Source of the DNA: Streptomyces cavernae
GTDB taxonomy: Bacteria > Actinomycetota > Actinomycetes > Streptomycetales > Streptomycetaceae
Direction of reading: 5' to 3'
Assembly: GCF_004023625.1 (NCBI RefSeq)
Contig: NZ_ML137710.1
Coordinates: 173,914-237,913 of the forward strand
Length of the DNA: 64,000 nucleotides
The notes below the pieces were generated by a model. That model searched no databases and had not been told where the DNA came from. It was given only the letters and a program-made list of their open reading frames with translations. This document shows, piece after piece, positions 8,893-17,980 of this stretch. The position numbers and the translations under genes are program-made. How positions within the stretch are numbered: position 1 is the stretch's first letter; every line of letters begins with the position of its first letter.

Positions 8893-10593
8893 TCAGTCCG
8901 TGCGGGCCGTCGACTCCGGGGCCTCCCAGGGCCACTTGGCGTCCTGGACGCCGGACTCCACGAGCGGGATCACCCGGAACGCGGCGTCGCTGAGACCACC
9001 GAACGTATGCCGGTGCGGCCCGTCGGCGCCATGCCCCACGGCATAGCCCGCCAGGTTCCACGTATAGACGGGAATCTGCTCGGGAACGGCGCCGAGGGGG
9101 TCCCCGAAGGGTGAGAGGTGGGCCTGTTCGTCGGTGACGACGACCACCCGGTCGTGCTCGTCGTAGTGCCGGGTGACCGCTCCGGCGGTGTCGGTGCCGC
9201 CGAGGTCGTGGAACCGGTCCAGCGCCCGCAGGACGGACTCGCCAGGCGCCGGCTCGACCGGTCGGCTGCCGCTGCCGAACTCGATGAGGTCGGCCCGCTC
9301 CGCCCGCAGAGCGAGCGCGGTGCCGAAGATGGCGGCGGAGTCGGCCCGGTTGAGCTGGGTCCCCGCGCTGGGCAGGTCGAACATCGATCCCGACCGGTCC
9401 ACCAGGACCAGGGTCCGGCCGGGCAGCGCGGGCACGTTGGCGAGGGAGTGCCCGAGGGCCGCCTCCAGGGACCGCTCCCAACGATGCGACGGCGCGTTGC
9501 GGTGAGCGGCCAGATACCGGAAGGGGAACTGCCGGGAACGCGCCACCTCGGCCGGATCGCAGATCCGGCGGGCCACCTCGGCGGCCACCCCGTCACCGAC
9601 ACCCGCGAGATCGAAGTTGCGCAGGTTGCGGACGAGTGCCATCGCTCCCATCGACGGGATCACGGCCTCCCAGACCGCCGCGTCCAACGGGCCCTGCAAC
9701 CAGCCCGCCAGCGCCTCCCAGGTCATCCCCGCCGCCGCCAGCCGCTCGGCCCCGCCCGGCCCGGTGACCAGGGCATACCGTTCACCGACGGGGACGGACA
9801 TCAGCGCGTGGTGCGCGGTCAGCAGCGGCTCGCCGGACGGCGGTACGGCACGCTCGGGCCGCCGGCGCCGGTCCAGGGCGTACCGGAACAGCTCCCCCTG
9901 CCAAGGCCGGTCGGGAGCCGGGGAGGGATGGGTCAGCTCCAGGACGTCACCGAAGCGGAAACCCCGCGAGCGGGTGTCGTACTTCAGCAGCGCACGACCG
10001 GTGTAGAGCCGGCGCACGGCGTCCGCGACCCCGCGCTTGAGCGGCTGCGGCAGGCTCCGCCCGTACCGGGAGGTCCAGTACGCCAGCAACTCGCCTGGCT
10101 CGTCCGCACGTTGCAGCACGGCGTCGACCGCCTGCCGGGAGAAACCGACCGCCCGCGCCTCCTGCCGGGCCCGGACGAACTCCGCCGCGCCCACCAGCGA
10201 CGCCGTCCGCATCTGGGCTGCCGAGCGCAGCCAACGCAACAGCCCCAGGGTCCACTCAGGATCGCTGACCGCGAACTCGCGGACCAGCCGGGCGTAACGC
10301 TCGTCGCGGGACTGGGCGCTCTCGTAGAAACTGCCGTGCCCGACCATGTTGGCGACGGCCAACAGGAAGAGCTCCGCCCTGGGTTCCCGGACGTACCCGG
10401 CGCCCCCTTGGTGGTTGATGACCCGCGGCGCGGGAAAAACCGTCCGCCGGGAGGCCGCCGTCGAAGGCGGGACGAGCCACCGTCCGTGGGTGGAGAGCGA
10501 GGATGTCGCTCCGCCCGCGGTCAAGCCCGGTACCTCGGCCTGGATCTCACTCCTGGCTTCGGCCTTGGCCCGCTGACGGTTGAACTGGGTCAT
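8893..10593 (-). CDS. rsr: TROVE domain protein (Ro60/Rsr ortholog)
   Basis: 566 residues, close to the ~540 of human Ro60. An N-terminal alpha-helical TROVE region (about 40-340; HGSFYESAQSRDERYARLVR is a recognisable helix pair) forms the RNA-binding ring. A C-terminal von Willebrand A domain follows, with the MIDAS motif DRSGSM near residue 398 and GGTDT near 470. Family members bind Y RNAs and misfolded RNA and work with PNPase in RNA decay during stress (known from Deinococcus and Salmonella). Y-RNA genes are often adjacent, and the 650-nt upstream spacer contains a long hairpin. It is convergent with the methyltransferase gene and appears monocistronic. Confidence 0.9.
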   Translation of the reverse strand: MTQFNRQRAKAEARSEIQAEVPGLTAGGATSSLSTHGRWLVPPSTAASRRTVFPAPRVINHQGGAGYVREPRAELFLLAVANMVGHGSFYESAQSRDERYARLVREFAVSDPEWTLGLLRWLRSAAQMRTASLVGAAEFVRARQEARAVGFSRQAVDAVLQRADEPGELLAYWTSRYGRSLPQPLKRGVADAVRRLYTGRALLKYDTRSRGFRFGDVLELTHPSPAPDRPWQGELFRYALDRRRRPERAVPPSGEPLLTAHHALMSVPVGERYALVTGPGGAERLAAAGMTWEALAGWLQGPLDAAVWEAVIPSMGAMALVRNLRNFDLAGVGDGVAAEVARRICDPAEVARSRQFPFRYLAAHRNAPSHRWERSLEAALGHSLANVPALPGRTLVLVDRSGSMFDLPSAGTQLNRADSAAIFGTALALRAERADLIEFGSGSRPVEPAPGESVLRALDRFHDLGGTDTAGAVTRHYDEHDRVVVVTDEQAHLSPFGDPLGAVPEQIPVYTWNLAGYAVGHGADGPHRHTFGGLSDAAFRVIPLVESGVQDAKWPWEAPESTARTD

Positions 10594-10691
10594 GCAGAGA
10601 TCCCCCTGGCGGGTGGCGGTCGGAAAGCGGGTCGTAGCGACACGTGGTGGGAATCGGGTCGTCCAAGCGGCGTTCGTCGGAACCCGCGAGC

Positions 10692-10719
10692 TGTGCGCGC
10701 ACGGCTCGGTGCGCGCACA
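10692..10719. repeat. 11-bp perfect inverted repeat upstream of TROVE gene; candidate structured RNA
   Basis: Arms TGTGCGCGCAC and GTGCGCGCACA with a 6-nt loop, 100 nt upstream of the TROVE start. On the plus strand a T6 run follows at about 10763-10768. This is compatible with a small divergent RNA, but no tRNA-like T-arm (as in YrlA) is visible. The rest of the 10594-11246 spacer holds only the tandem repeat noted separately. Confidence 0.4.
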
Positions 10720-10854
10720 CGCGACAGCAGGAGCCCTCCGAGATCACAGTGGGCCCCGGTGGTTTTTTCGACAGGAAGTAACCGGGACGCGGCGCATCGG
10801 AAGGCGTCGGACCGGGACGCTACCCCGCCTGTCCCCTCAGCGCATCCGAATTAG

Positions 10855-10914
10855 TACGAGCCGCTTGTACGAGCGCGGCTTAATACGAGAGCGGCTTGGT
10901 ACGAGAGCGGCCCG
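10855..10914. repeat. 13-16 bp tandem repeat TACGAGAGCGGCTT
   Basis: TACGAG occurs at 10855, 10868, 10884 and 10900, three of the copies followed by a GCGGCT-type block. The spacing of 16 bp for the last three copies is regular. It lies in the spacer between the divergent TROVE and LTD genes and could be a multi-site operator or a simple minisatellite. Confidence 0.65.
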
Positions 10915-11246
10915 GTTCCGTCGTGGTGTTACGCACTTTCGAGTGACGGGCTGGTCAGGGGCGGGGCCGCGGATGCCGGGCCGGAGGGTGCGTCGGCCCG
11001 GTGTTCAGGGGACAGTCGGCGCGACAGGGGACAAGGAGGGATGTTTTCGGCATGTGAATGGATCATGCAGTCGACCGTCACGGATATATCGGCAATTGGT
11101 AACAGGCTTCGTGTATCGCTCATTTCAGGCATCGCGGGCGCCAGTGTAGGGGCCCTCGGCCACCGGGCCGGGACCCGCACCAGCAGACCTGCCTCTCCCC
11201 TCGGGGACCGGATCCGGGTCTGCCAGCACGGAAATGAAGGACGTTC

Positions 11247-11783
11247 ATGTCTGCTTCCCTGTCTGTCACCGCCCGCCGTCTCACCGCCGTCGTCCTCGCG
11301 GCCGGCACCCTGGTGGGTGCGTCGGCCGCGTCGGCCTCCGCCGACCACCGCCGTCCACACCGGCCTGCCGTCGAGATCAGCGCCGTCCAGTACGACCCGC
11401 CCGGCCACGACGACCGCAGCAACCGGTCCCTGAACAGGGAGTGGGTGGAGCTCACCAACAACACGCGCCACGCGGTGAACCTGGACGGCTGGACCCTGGC
11501 GAGCGAGGACGGCCGCACCTACACCTTCGACGGCTTCTGGCTCGGCGGACGCGCCACGGTCCGCGTCCACACCGGCATCGGCCGCGACACCCGCAGTGAC
11601 GTGTACCAGGACCGCCGCCGGTACGTCTGGGACGACCACTCGGACACCGCCACCCTGCGCAACGACCGCGGACGCGTCGTCGACACCGAGTCCTGGGGGA
11701 ACGACGACCACCGTGGCGACGACCGTGGCGGACGCCACCACCACCGCCACCAGAACCACCACCACAACAACCACGACCACTGA
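11247..11783 (+). CDS. Secreted lamin-tail-domain (LTD) protein with His-rich tail
   Basis: 178 residues. A signal peptide covers about residues 1-32, cleaved near ASASA-DH. An LTD immunoglobulin-like domain spans ~41-150 (REWVELTNNTRHAVNLDGW, then TYTFDGFWLGG and RRYVWDDHSDTATLRNDRG). The last ~25 residues are almost all His, Asn, Asp and Arg (GGRHHHRHQNHHHNNHDH). LTD domains occur in secreted or wall-attached bacterial proteins and often accompany nucleases; no catalytic domain is present here. The His-rich end could bind Zn or Ni, which is inference. It appears monocistronic. Confidence 0.88.
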   Translation: MSASLSVTARRLTAVVLAAGTLVGASAASASADHRRPHRPAVEISAVQYDPPGHDDRSNRSLNREWVELTNNTRHAVNLDGWTLASEDGRTYTFDGFWLGGRATVRVHTGIGRDTRSDVYQDRRRYVWDDHSDTATLRNDRGRVVDTESWGNDDHRGDDRGGRHHHRHQNHHHNNHDH

Positions 11784-11972
11784 GCGAACCCGGTCTCGTG
11801 CTGCCGCATGAGACCCGGACCCGAGCACCCCGGAGAGCCGGTACCGCGTCGCGGTGCCGGCTCTCCGCCTGAAGTCACGGAAGAATTCGCCGCCCGTGAC
11901 ATAGCTGCCGGGGTGCTCCGACGTCTGAGACGTGTAGCCAACCACCGATCACTTGGATCACCGGGAGGACTC

Positions 11973-12284
11973 ATGAGGACGAAGAGGCTCGTCATGGCGG
12001 CGGTCGCGGCGCCGGCCCTGGCCGGCGGAGCCGGCACGGCTCTCGCCGTCGGCGGCACGGTGCCGCCCGCCGGGAGCGCACGCGACTCGCCCGACGCAGC
12101 CGCACCCGCCCGAGCCGCTGCCGCGTCCGCCGGGCCGCGCGTCGTGCAGCCGTACGAGCCGGTGGAGATTTACTACGCCTTCGGGGAGGTCGTTACGGCG
12201 TACGCCGGTTACACGGTCACGGCGTACGCCGAGGACGGCACAGCGCTGTTCGAGCAGGAGGTCAAACACGTGGCCGGGCCGTGA
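11973..12284 (+). CDS. Small secreted protein of unknown function
   Basis: 103 residues from the ATG at 11973, chosen because GGGAGGA lies 5 nt upstream and the protein then begins with a classical signal peptide (MRTKRLVMAAVAAPALAGG). An in-frame extension to 11808 has no ribosome site. The mature part has an Ala/Pro-rich stretch followed by a short beta-type segment (EPVEIYYAFGEVVTAYAGYT). I do not recognise the family. Confidence 0.7.
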   Translation: MRTKRLVMAAVAAPALAGGAGTALAVGGTVPPAGSARDSPDAAAPARAAAASAGPRVVQPYEPVEIYYAFGEVVTAYAGYTVTAYAEDGTALFEQEVKHVAGP

Positions 12285-12344
12285 CGCAGCTCCGGAAGGA
12301 GCGTCCGCGCTGCCGTCCCGCTCATCTGCGTGTGGCGGTCCCGC

Positions 12345-13442
12345 TCAGGTGCGTGTGGCGGTCCCGCATTCCGCGTCGTCGGCCTCCCGTACGCGCTCGT
12401 CCATCGACTTGCTCCGGTCGTACGGGTCGACCTCGGGGCCGCCCCCGGGTCCCGTGGTCGCGCGTTCGCCGGTGAACTCGGGGCGGAAGTAGCCGGTGAC
12501 GGTGTCGCAGCCGCCGTTGGTGGCGTGCATCTTGTAGGAGACCAGGGAGAACGTCCCCGGCTCGGTGATCACCTTCGCCGGGTCGTCCCAGCTCATTACG
12601 ACCTCGCGGCGCACGATGGTGCGCGCGACCTCGTCGCTTCCCGCCGCGGCGCGTACGACCGGATAGACGTACGTGACATCGGTGGTCACCTCGACCGCAC
12701 CGCGCTCGCCCTCCCGGTAGGTGACCCGCCCCCGGGTCTTGACCACGTCCCCGACGATCCGCACCCTCGCCGTCTCGAAACGGCTGAACAGCAGCAGTGG
12801 ATCGTTCTCCCGGCTGGGCGCGGGGAACGCGGTCGCCAAGAAGTCCTGGACATCCTTCTGATGCGGATTGATCAACGCGATCGCCCTGCTCGGCCGCTCC
12901 CCGCGCAGCACAGCGGCATCCAGACTGGACGCGGCGAGGAAGTCCCGGGCCCGATCGAGCGTCTGCGCGACCTGCTTCTTGCTCATCCAGCCGGTCGCCC
13001 GTGCCGCGGGCAGACCGATCCCTGCCGTCCCGTCGGCCCACCGCGCCGCCGGGGACCCCCTGAACGGCTGGTCCACCGTGGGCGGTTGGGCAGCCGCCTC
13101 CGTCGCCGGCGGCTCATCCGGGCGTTCCGACTCGGTGGCGAGCGGCGTGCTTCCACCATCGCCGCCTCCAAACCAACCGACCACCCGGCCCGGAGCCAGT
13201 GCCACGACCAGTAAGCCGACCGCGACCAGCAGACCGACCGCGTACCAGCCCTTGCCCCGTCTCCGCCGGGCCGGTTGATGAGTCCGCCACCCCGCCGGCG
13301 GGGCGGGCTCCTCCCGAAGCCGCCGCGCCACCATCCGGGCCCGCGCCGACGGCTCCTCGGGTGCGCCCCGGCTCCCGGCCTCGGCCTCCCGCAGGAAGCG
13401 CTCCCACTCCTCATCCGGTATGGACGACCCGCCGTTGCCCAC
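12345..13442 (-). CDS. Single-pass membrane protein with extracytoplasmic domain, unknown
   Basis: 365 residues from GTG. A charged cytoplasmic N-terminus (1-60) contains a basic RRRRGK stop-transfer motif, followed by one membrane helix (WYAVGLLVAVGLLVVALAP, about 66-84), a Ser/Pro/Glu linker and an external domain of ~240 residues, possibly NTF2-like. The type is common in Streptomyces as a conserved hypothetical protein next to secretion or wall genes. Its 3' end lies in a 23-bp direct duplication (copies near 12328 and 12351) that contains the stop codon. Confidence 0.7.
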   Translation of the reverse strand: MGNGGSSIPDEEWERFLREAEAGSRGAPEEPSARARMVARRLREEPAPPAGWRTHQPARRRRGKGWYAVGLLVAVGLLVVALAPGRVVGWFGGGDGGSTPLATESERPDEPPATEAAAQPPTVDQPFRGSPAARWADGTAGIGLPAARATGWMSKKQVAQTLDRARDFLAASSLDAAVLRGERPSRAIALINPHQKDVQDFLATAFPAPSRENDPLLLFSRFETARVRIVGDVVKTRGRVTYREGERGAVEVTTDVTYVYPVVRAAAGSDEVARTIVRREVVMSWDDPAKVITEPGTFSLVSYKMHATNGGCDTVTGYFRPEFTGERATTGPGGGPEVDPYDRSKSMDERVREADDAECGTATRT

Positions 13443-13700
13443 GATGTGCTTCCGCCCCTTCTCACGAACCCCGGTCCTGCCCGGGCCGGTCAGTGCCCGA
13501 GTATCATCACACCACTCGTCCGGCCGGGGCTGCTCTGCCAGCTGTGGTCAAGTGCCCGTCGCCCAAAGCCTTTTCGGGCTCGGTCAGGCCCGCCACGATC
13601 GGGGCAGGCTCCATCCCGTTCAGAGGGCCGCGGGCCGGCCCGGTGCGGCACAAGAGTGAAGTGCTGAACGGCGCGCGCGCATCACAAACACGCGGCTGGA

Positions 13701-14654
13701 TCACGCGAGTTCGTCCCAGGGGGCTGGTGGCCCTGAGGCGAAGAAGCGGAGCAGGCCCAGGAGCCGGCCGGCCGGAGGGGCTGTCCAGTGGCGTTCGCCC
13801 GGGTGCGGGACGGGATCCGCGAGGCGCCCGAGGGCCCAGCTGAGATGGAACCAGAGCACACGGGCTTCCCAGGCCGGTGTACTGGTCCACGCTTCTGCAC
13901 GTGGTGACGGTTCCTCGCCGGTTTCCTGCCGATAGCCGTCGAGCATGGCCGGGATGTCGGTCAGTGGCATCTTGGCGAAGTCGACGGCGGGGTCGGCCCA
14001 TTGGGCGTCACCCCAGTCCACGACTCCGGTGAGCTGGGCCGTCCGCGGGGAGGCGAGCAGGTTCGGCGGAGCGATGTCACCGTGGACCAGGACCATGGGC
14101 GGGTTCGCCGGGAAGCGCGCCGAGAGCCGGTCGAACCAGCAGGTGAGCCAGCGGGCGGCCTCGGCGTCCATCCAACCGCCCACTACGAGACGGCTGATGA
14201 GTGCCCGGGGGTCCGCGGTGCCGTCTTCCACGGGGACCGCAGGCAGGTCAGGCGCGGTGGGCGGAGACAGCCGGTGCAGCTTTGCCAGTTCCCGCCCCAC
14301 CTGGTGGAGGACACGGTCCTTCTCGGCGGTGGACAGTGCGAGGCGTTCGAGATCTGCTCCCGACGCCCGAGCGAGCACCATGTAGGGCACGTCCACCACC
14401 GAGCAGGTGCCGTCGAAGGCGACGACTTCCGGTGTGCTCACGCCTGCGTGCCGGGCGACGGGGATGACTGCGGCCTCCTTGACCAGGTCGGGGAGGAATT
14501 GCTGGGTCCGTGGAACGCGCAGCACCAGGTTGTCCCCGAGAAGGAAGACGCGATTGGCCACCCCCGACGGAAGAGGCCGCACCCGCTCGGCGGCGATCCC
14601 GTGCCGCCCGGCGATGACCGCCAGGGTCTCGTCGCTCGTCTCGTACACCAGCAT
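13701..14654 (-). CDS. Aminoglycoside phosphotransferase (APH) family kinase
   Basis: 317 residues, normal length for the family. Brenner motif HGDIAPPNLL carries the catalytic Asp and DWGDAQWADPAVDFA the Mg-binding Asp; an ATP lobe lies at the N-terminus (PLPSGVANRVFLLGDNLVLRVPR). Such kinases phosphorylate aminoglycosides, macrolides, homoserine or other small molecules; the substrate cannot be told. Start ATG at 14654 gives a family-typical N-terminus; the frame stays open far upstream, but that part reads through a tandem repeat and is not coding. Confidence 0.85.
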   Translation of the reverse strand: MLVYETSDETLAVIAGRHGIAAERVRPLPSGVANRVFLLGDNLVLRVPRTQQFLPDLVKEAAVIPVARHAGVSTPEVVAFDGTCSVVDVPYMVLARASGADLERLALSTAEKDRVLHQVGRELAKLHRLSPPTAPDLPAVPVEDGTADPRALISRLVVGGWMDAEAARWLTCWFDRLSARFPANPPMVLVHGDIAPPNLLASPRTAQLTGVVDWGDAQWADPAVDFAKMPLTDIPAMLDGYRQETGEEPSPRAEAWTSTPAWEARVLWFHLSWALGRLADPVPHPGERHWTAPPAGRLLGLLRFFASGPPAPWDELA

Positions 14655-14711
14655 GACCGAGCATGCTGACACGGATGGCGGATCCCAGCCCGCCCTTTCC
14701 GGATCGCCTGA

Positions 14712-14795
14712 GCTCCCCGCGTGGCTCCCCGCGTGGCTCCCCGCGTGGCTTCCCGCGTGGCTTCCCGCGTGGCTCCCCGCGCGGCTTCCCGCCCG
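14712..14795. repeat. 12-bp tandem repeat GCTCCCCGCGTG, seven units
   Basis: Seven head-to-tail 12-bp units, the last ones with C-to-T or G-to-C changes, between the APH-type kinase gene and the next minus-strand gene. It occupies the kinase promoter region, so copy number could alter promoter spacing. Confidence 0.85.
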
Positions 14796-14827
14796 GCCAC
14801 AGCCGCCGGCTGCACGCCAGGGCTGCC

Positions 14828-15277
14828 TCACACCTTGCTCGGCGGGCGCTCCTCGAACAGGTCGGAGAGGTTGTCGCGCCGGACCACGCACAGGGCCCAG
14901 ATGATGAAGCCCGAAAGCGCGATCATCACGACCGACCACACCGGGTAGTACGGCAGGGAGAGGAAGTTGGCGATGATGACGAGTCCGGCGATGGCCACGC
15001 CGACGATGCGTGCCCACAGCGCGGTCCGGAGCAGCCCGATACTGACGATCACGGCGACCGCGCCCAGAACGAGGTGGACCCAGCCCCAGCCGGTCAGGTC
15101 GTACTCGAACACGTAATTGCGCGTCGTGACGAAGATGTCGTCGTTGGCGATGGCCGTGATGCCCCGGAATATGTCGAGCACGCCGACGAGGAAGAGCATC
15201 ACCGCGGCGAAGGCGGTCAGGCCGGTGGCCCACTCCTGCTTCTCCGTGGGTGCCGGACGGGTGGGTGTGGCGGTCAT
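14828..15277 (-). CDS. Four-helix membrane protein, DUF7144-like
   Basis: 149 residues with four membrane segments at about 20-42, 68-90, 95-112 and 118-138 (FAAVMLFLVGVLDIFRGITA; WVHLVLGAVAVIVSIGLL). The pattern TGLTAFAAVMLFLVG...GITAI matches the small actinobacterial membrane family now called DUF7144. Function unknown. A GAGG site precedes the ATG. The SHOCT gene lies 30 nt upstream on the same strand, so the two may form one transcript. Confidence 0.8.
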   Translation of the reverse strand: MTATPTRPAPTEKQEWATGLTAFAAVMLFLVGVLDIFRGITAIANDDIFVTTRNYVFEYDLTGWGWVHLVLGAVAVIVSIGLLRTALWARIVGVAIAGLVIIANFLSLPYYPVWSVVMIALSGFIIWALCVVRRDNLSDLFEERPPSKV

Positions 15278-15307
15278 CCTGCGCCTCGTTTCGTGTTGTC
15301 CGGATGT

Positions 15308-15769
15308 TCAGTGACCGGAGGGGTGCGTGGAGCTCGAGTGCCCCGCCGGACCGTGGCCGCTCAGGACCAGCTCCTTCGCCCTGCGGAACTCCTCGTCCGT
15401 GATGTCGCCGCGGGCACGGATCTCGGACAGCCTGGCGAGATCGTCGGCGCTGCTGGTCCGGCCGGCCGCCGTGGTCTGCCGGATGTAGGCGTTGAGCTCC
15501 TCCTGCTGCGCACGCGCCTGCGCGATCTCCCGGCGGCCCATGTTCTTGCCGCGGGCCATCACGTAGACGAACACGCCGAGGAAGGGCAGGACGATGCAGA
15601 AGACCAGCCAGCCGGCTTTCGCCCAGCCGCTCAGGTCGTCGTCGCGGAAGATGTCGACGATGATTCGGAAGAGCAGGACGATCCACATGATCCACAGGAA
15701 GAACCAGAGCATGGTCCAGAAGGCGCTCAGCAGCGGAAAGTCGTACGCCAGGTAGGTTTGCGCGTTCAT
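15308..15769 (-). CDS. SHOCT-domain membrane protein
   Basis: 153 residues. Two membrane helices (about 17-38 and 52-71; FWTMLWFFLWIMWIVLLF) are followed by a cytoplasmic tail ending in the SHOCT motif (DDLARLSEIRARGDITDEEFRRAKELVL, about 110-138), a short oligomerisation helix pair. Start ATG 15769 has GGAGGAA 4 nt upstream; the longer frame to 16228 lacks a ribosome site. Function unknown; such proteins often accompany stress or envelope genes. Confidence 0.88.
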   Translation of the reverse strand: MNAQTYLAYDFPLLSAFWTMLWFFLWIMWIVLLFRIIVDIFRDDDLSGWAKAGWLVFCIVLPFLGVFVYVMARGKNMGRREIAQARAQQEELNAYIRQTTAAGRTSSADDLARLSEIRARGDITDEEFRRAKELVLSGHGPAGHSSSTHPSGH

Positions 15770-16193
15770 GTGTTCCTCCGCTCCGGGCGGGTGCTCCCTG
15801 CGGCAACTCCGTGCCCTCCTCAGCGTGCGCTGGGGAGAACCGGGGGGCCTCACCCGACTCGGGTGAGCGTGGGGGCGGGCGTGCCTCGTCGACCGTGTCA
15901 CCGCGTACCGTTCCTGAGGACTGGCGGAAGTGATCCGGTCAGCCGCACAGCGGGGCCCGGCGGACGGAGCCAGGCGTCCGGGGCCCGGACGGGCCCCGAA
16001 CGGTCTTGGCACTGCCGACTGCCGACTGCCGCACTGCCGCACCGCGACGCCGCAGACGAAGCCGCGGTGCGGCAGGTCCCTGGCGACGATGGCCGTGGAG
16101 AAGCGAGGACGCCGGACACGGGCCGGACGACGCCGACGATCAACGAGAGCGCGGCGATGGTCTGTGACGGCGACCGCCCCAGAAGCGGCTTCC

Positions 16194-16229
16194 GCAGGCA
16201 CAGCAGGCACAGCAGGCACAGCAGGCACA
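16194..16229. repeat. 9-bp tandem repeat GCAGGCACA, four units
   Basis: Four perfect units lie in the 620-nt spacer 15770-16389 between the divergent SHOCT and DUF2252 genes. The rest of that spacer shows no convincing gene. Confidence 0.85.
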
Positions 16230-16389
16230 GGGAGCCGACCGGTCCAGCGTCCAGCATGCCGGTGGCCGCTGGGTCACCCATGACGGGTGATCCGGCGGCA
16301 CCGCCGTGGCGGTGGGGTGGGACCGGAGGCATCCGTCCGCCTCGCGGCGGACCGGGGCCTCGCGGCGGGACGGAACCGGGAGACGGGGC

Positions 16390-17811
16390 ATGACAGTAGT
16401 GAGCGACTTCACCGCCGCGCTGTCACCAGCGGAGCGGGCGGCGTACGGCAAACAGGCGCGCACGCGCGCGTCGCGTTCGAGTCACGGCTGGTTCGAGCCG
16501 GATCAGGGGCGTCCCGACCCGATCGAGGTGATAGAGCGTCAGTCGGCGACGCGGCTGCCGGAGCTGGTGCCGGTCCGCTACGGCCGCATGCTCGAGTCGC
16601 CGTTCCGCTTCTACCGCGGCGCGGCAGCGATCATGGCGGCGGACCTGGGCCCCGTCCCGAAGACCGGGCTGCGGGTGCAGCTCTGCGGGGACGCCCATCC
16701 GCTGAACTTCCGGCTGCTCGCCTCGCCGGAGCGTCGTCTGGTCTTCGACATCAACGACTTCGACGAGACCCTGCCCGGGCCGTTCGAATGGGACGTCAAA
16801 CGGCTGGCGGCGGGCCTCGTGACGGTGGGCCGGGGGAACGGGTTCTCGCTCAAGGAGCAGAACATGCTGGTGAGGGGCTGCGTGCGGGCGTACCGGGAGC
16901 GGATGCGCGCCTTCGCCGGGATGCGCACCCTGGACATCTGGTACGCCCAGGACGACGCCGACCGGCTGCGGGAGCTCATGGCCTCGTCGATGGACGAGGA
17001 GTCGGCGCGCCGTACCGCCCGGGCGGCGGAGCGGGCCCGCACCCGCACCCACCTCCGGGCCTTCGCCAAGCTCACCAGGACCACAGCCGAGGGCCGACGC
17101 ATCGCCCCGGACCCACCGCTGATCACTCCGATCGACCAGTTGCTGCCCGACCCGTCCGAGGAGGGGCGTGAAAAGGAGCTCCGGACCCTCCTGGACGGCT
17201 ACGCGCGGACCCTGCCCTCCGAACGCCGGTACCTGTTGCGGCACTACCGTCTGGTGGACATGGCCCGGAAGGTGGTGGGCGTCGGCAGTGTCGGTACGCG
17301 CTGCTGGATCCTTCTCCTGCTCGGCAGGGACGACGACGATCCGCTGCTGCTGCAGGCCAAGGAGGCCCAGGAGTCGGTGCTGTCCGCCCACACGGGCGGT
17401 GCCCGCTACGACAACCAGGGGCGTCGGGTGGTGGCCGGACAGCGTCTGATCCAGACGACCAGTGACATCTTCCTGGGCTGGACGCACGTCGTGGGCCTCG
17501 ACGGGCAGGGCCGGGACTTCTACGTGCGCCAGCTGTGGGACTGGAAGGGCATAGCGCGGCCGGAGGCCATGGGACCGGGCCTGCTCGCCCTGTTCGGCCG
17601 GCTGTGCGGAGCGTCCCTGGCCCGTGCCCACGCCCGCTCCGGCGATCCCATCGCCATCGCCGCCTATCTGGGCGGCAGCGACCGCTTCGACCGGGCGATC
17701 ACCGAGTTCGCCCAGTCCTACGCCGACCAGAACGAGCGGGACTTCGAGGCGCTGGGAGCCGCCTGCCGCTCCGGCCGGATCAGCGGTCCGGCAACTGCCG
17801 CATCTCCATGA
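16390..17811 (+). CDS. DUF2252 domain protein
   Basis: 473 residues. Family motifs: RMLESPFRFYRGAAAIMAAD (~70), LCGDAHPLNF (~102), DINDFDETLPGPFEWDVKRL (~123) and DIFLGWTHVVGLDG near the C-terminus. The GDAHPLNF and DINDFDE motifs resemble the catalytic loop and metal site of APH-type kinases, so a kinase-like fold is likely, but no substrate is known. ATG 16390 fits family length; the in-frame extension to 16306 overlaps repeat-type sequence. The 3' end overlaps a small convergent gene by 32 nt. Confidence 0.88.
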   Translation: MTVVSDFTAALSPAERAAYGKQARTRASRSSHGWFEPDQGRPDPIEVIERQSATRLPELVPVRYGRMLESPFRFYRGAAAIMAADLGPVPKTGLRVQLCGDAHPLNFRLLASPERRLVFDINDFDETLPGPFEWDVKRLAAGLVTVGRGNGFSLKEQNMLVRGCVRAYRERMRAFAGMRTLDIWYAQDDADRLRELMASSMDEESARRTARAAERARTRTHLRAFAKLTRTTAEGRRIAPDPPLITPIDQLLPDPSEEGREKELRTLLDGYARTLPSERRYLLRHYRLVDMARKVVGVGSVGTRCWILLLLGRDDDDPLLLQAKEAQESVLSAHTGGARYDNQGRRVVAGQRLIQTTSDIFLGWTHVVGLDGQGRDFYVRQLWDWKGIARPEAMGPGLLALFGRLCGASLARAHARSGDPIAIAAYLGGSDRFDRAITEFAQSYADQNERDFEALGAACRSGRISGPATAASP

Positions 17812-17980
17812 CGCGAAGCCCCAGCGACTGGAACCGCGCCAGCAGCCCGTACAGATGTGCCTCGTCGACGACGGGGCCGAAGAGGACCGTCTGGCCGGAC
17901 ATCACCACGTGGTCCAGCTCTGGGAACGCCTTGGTCAGCGTTTCGGACATGTGTCCCTCGACGCGGATCTCATAGCGCAT
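17780..17980 (-). CDS. Small conserved-type hypothetical protein (66 aa)
   Basis: MRYEIRVEGHMSETLTKAFP opens a compact alpha/beta polypeptide ending ...FQSLGLRVMEMRQLPDR. The pattern of a strand, a helix and the phrase VLFGPVVDEAHLYGLL is that of a small streptomycete protein often found beside regulators. A purine-rich CGAGAGAA site lies upstream of ATG 17980. The frame remains open to 18223, but that extension encodes a poly-Leu run derived from a hexanucleotide repeat and is rejected. The 3' end overlaps the convergent DUF2252 gene. Confidence 0.7.
   Translation of the reverse strand: MRYEIRVEGHMSETLTKAFPELDHVVMSGQTVLFGPVVDEAHLYGLLARFQSLGLRVMEMRQLPDR

Noticed and set aside
10594..10850. 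YrlA-type Y RNA beside the TROVE gene
   Set aside because: No tRNA-like T arm or D arm and no pairing of 5' and 3' ends in the known Ro-binding pattern; only a generic hairpin can be claimed.
10929..11945. 338-aa minus-strand ORF over the LTD gene
   Set aside because: Poly-Val runs mirror the His-rich tail on the plus strand; the plus-strand gene has a signal peptide and a recognised domain.
13701..15806. 701-aa ORF extending the APH-type kinase upstream
   Set aside because: The extension translates the 12-bp tandem repeat and the antisense of the neighbouring genes; ATG 14654 gives normal family length.
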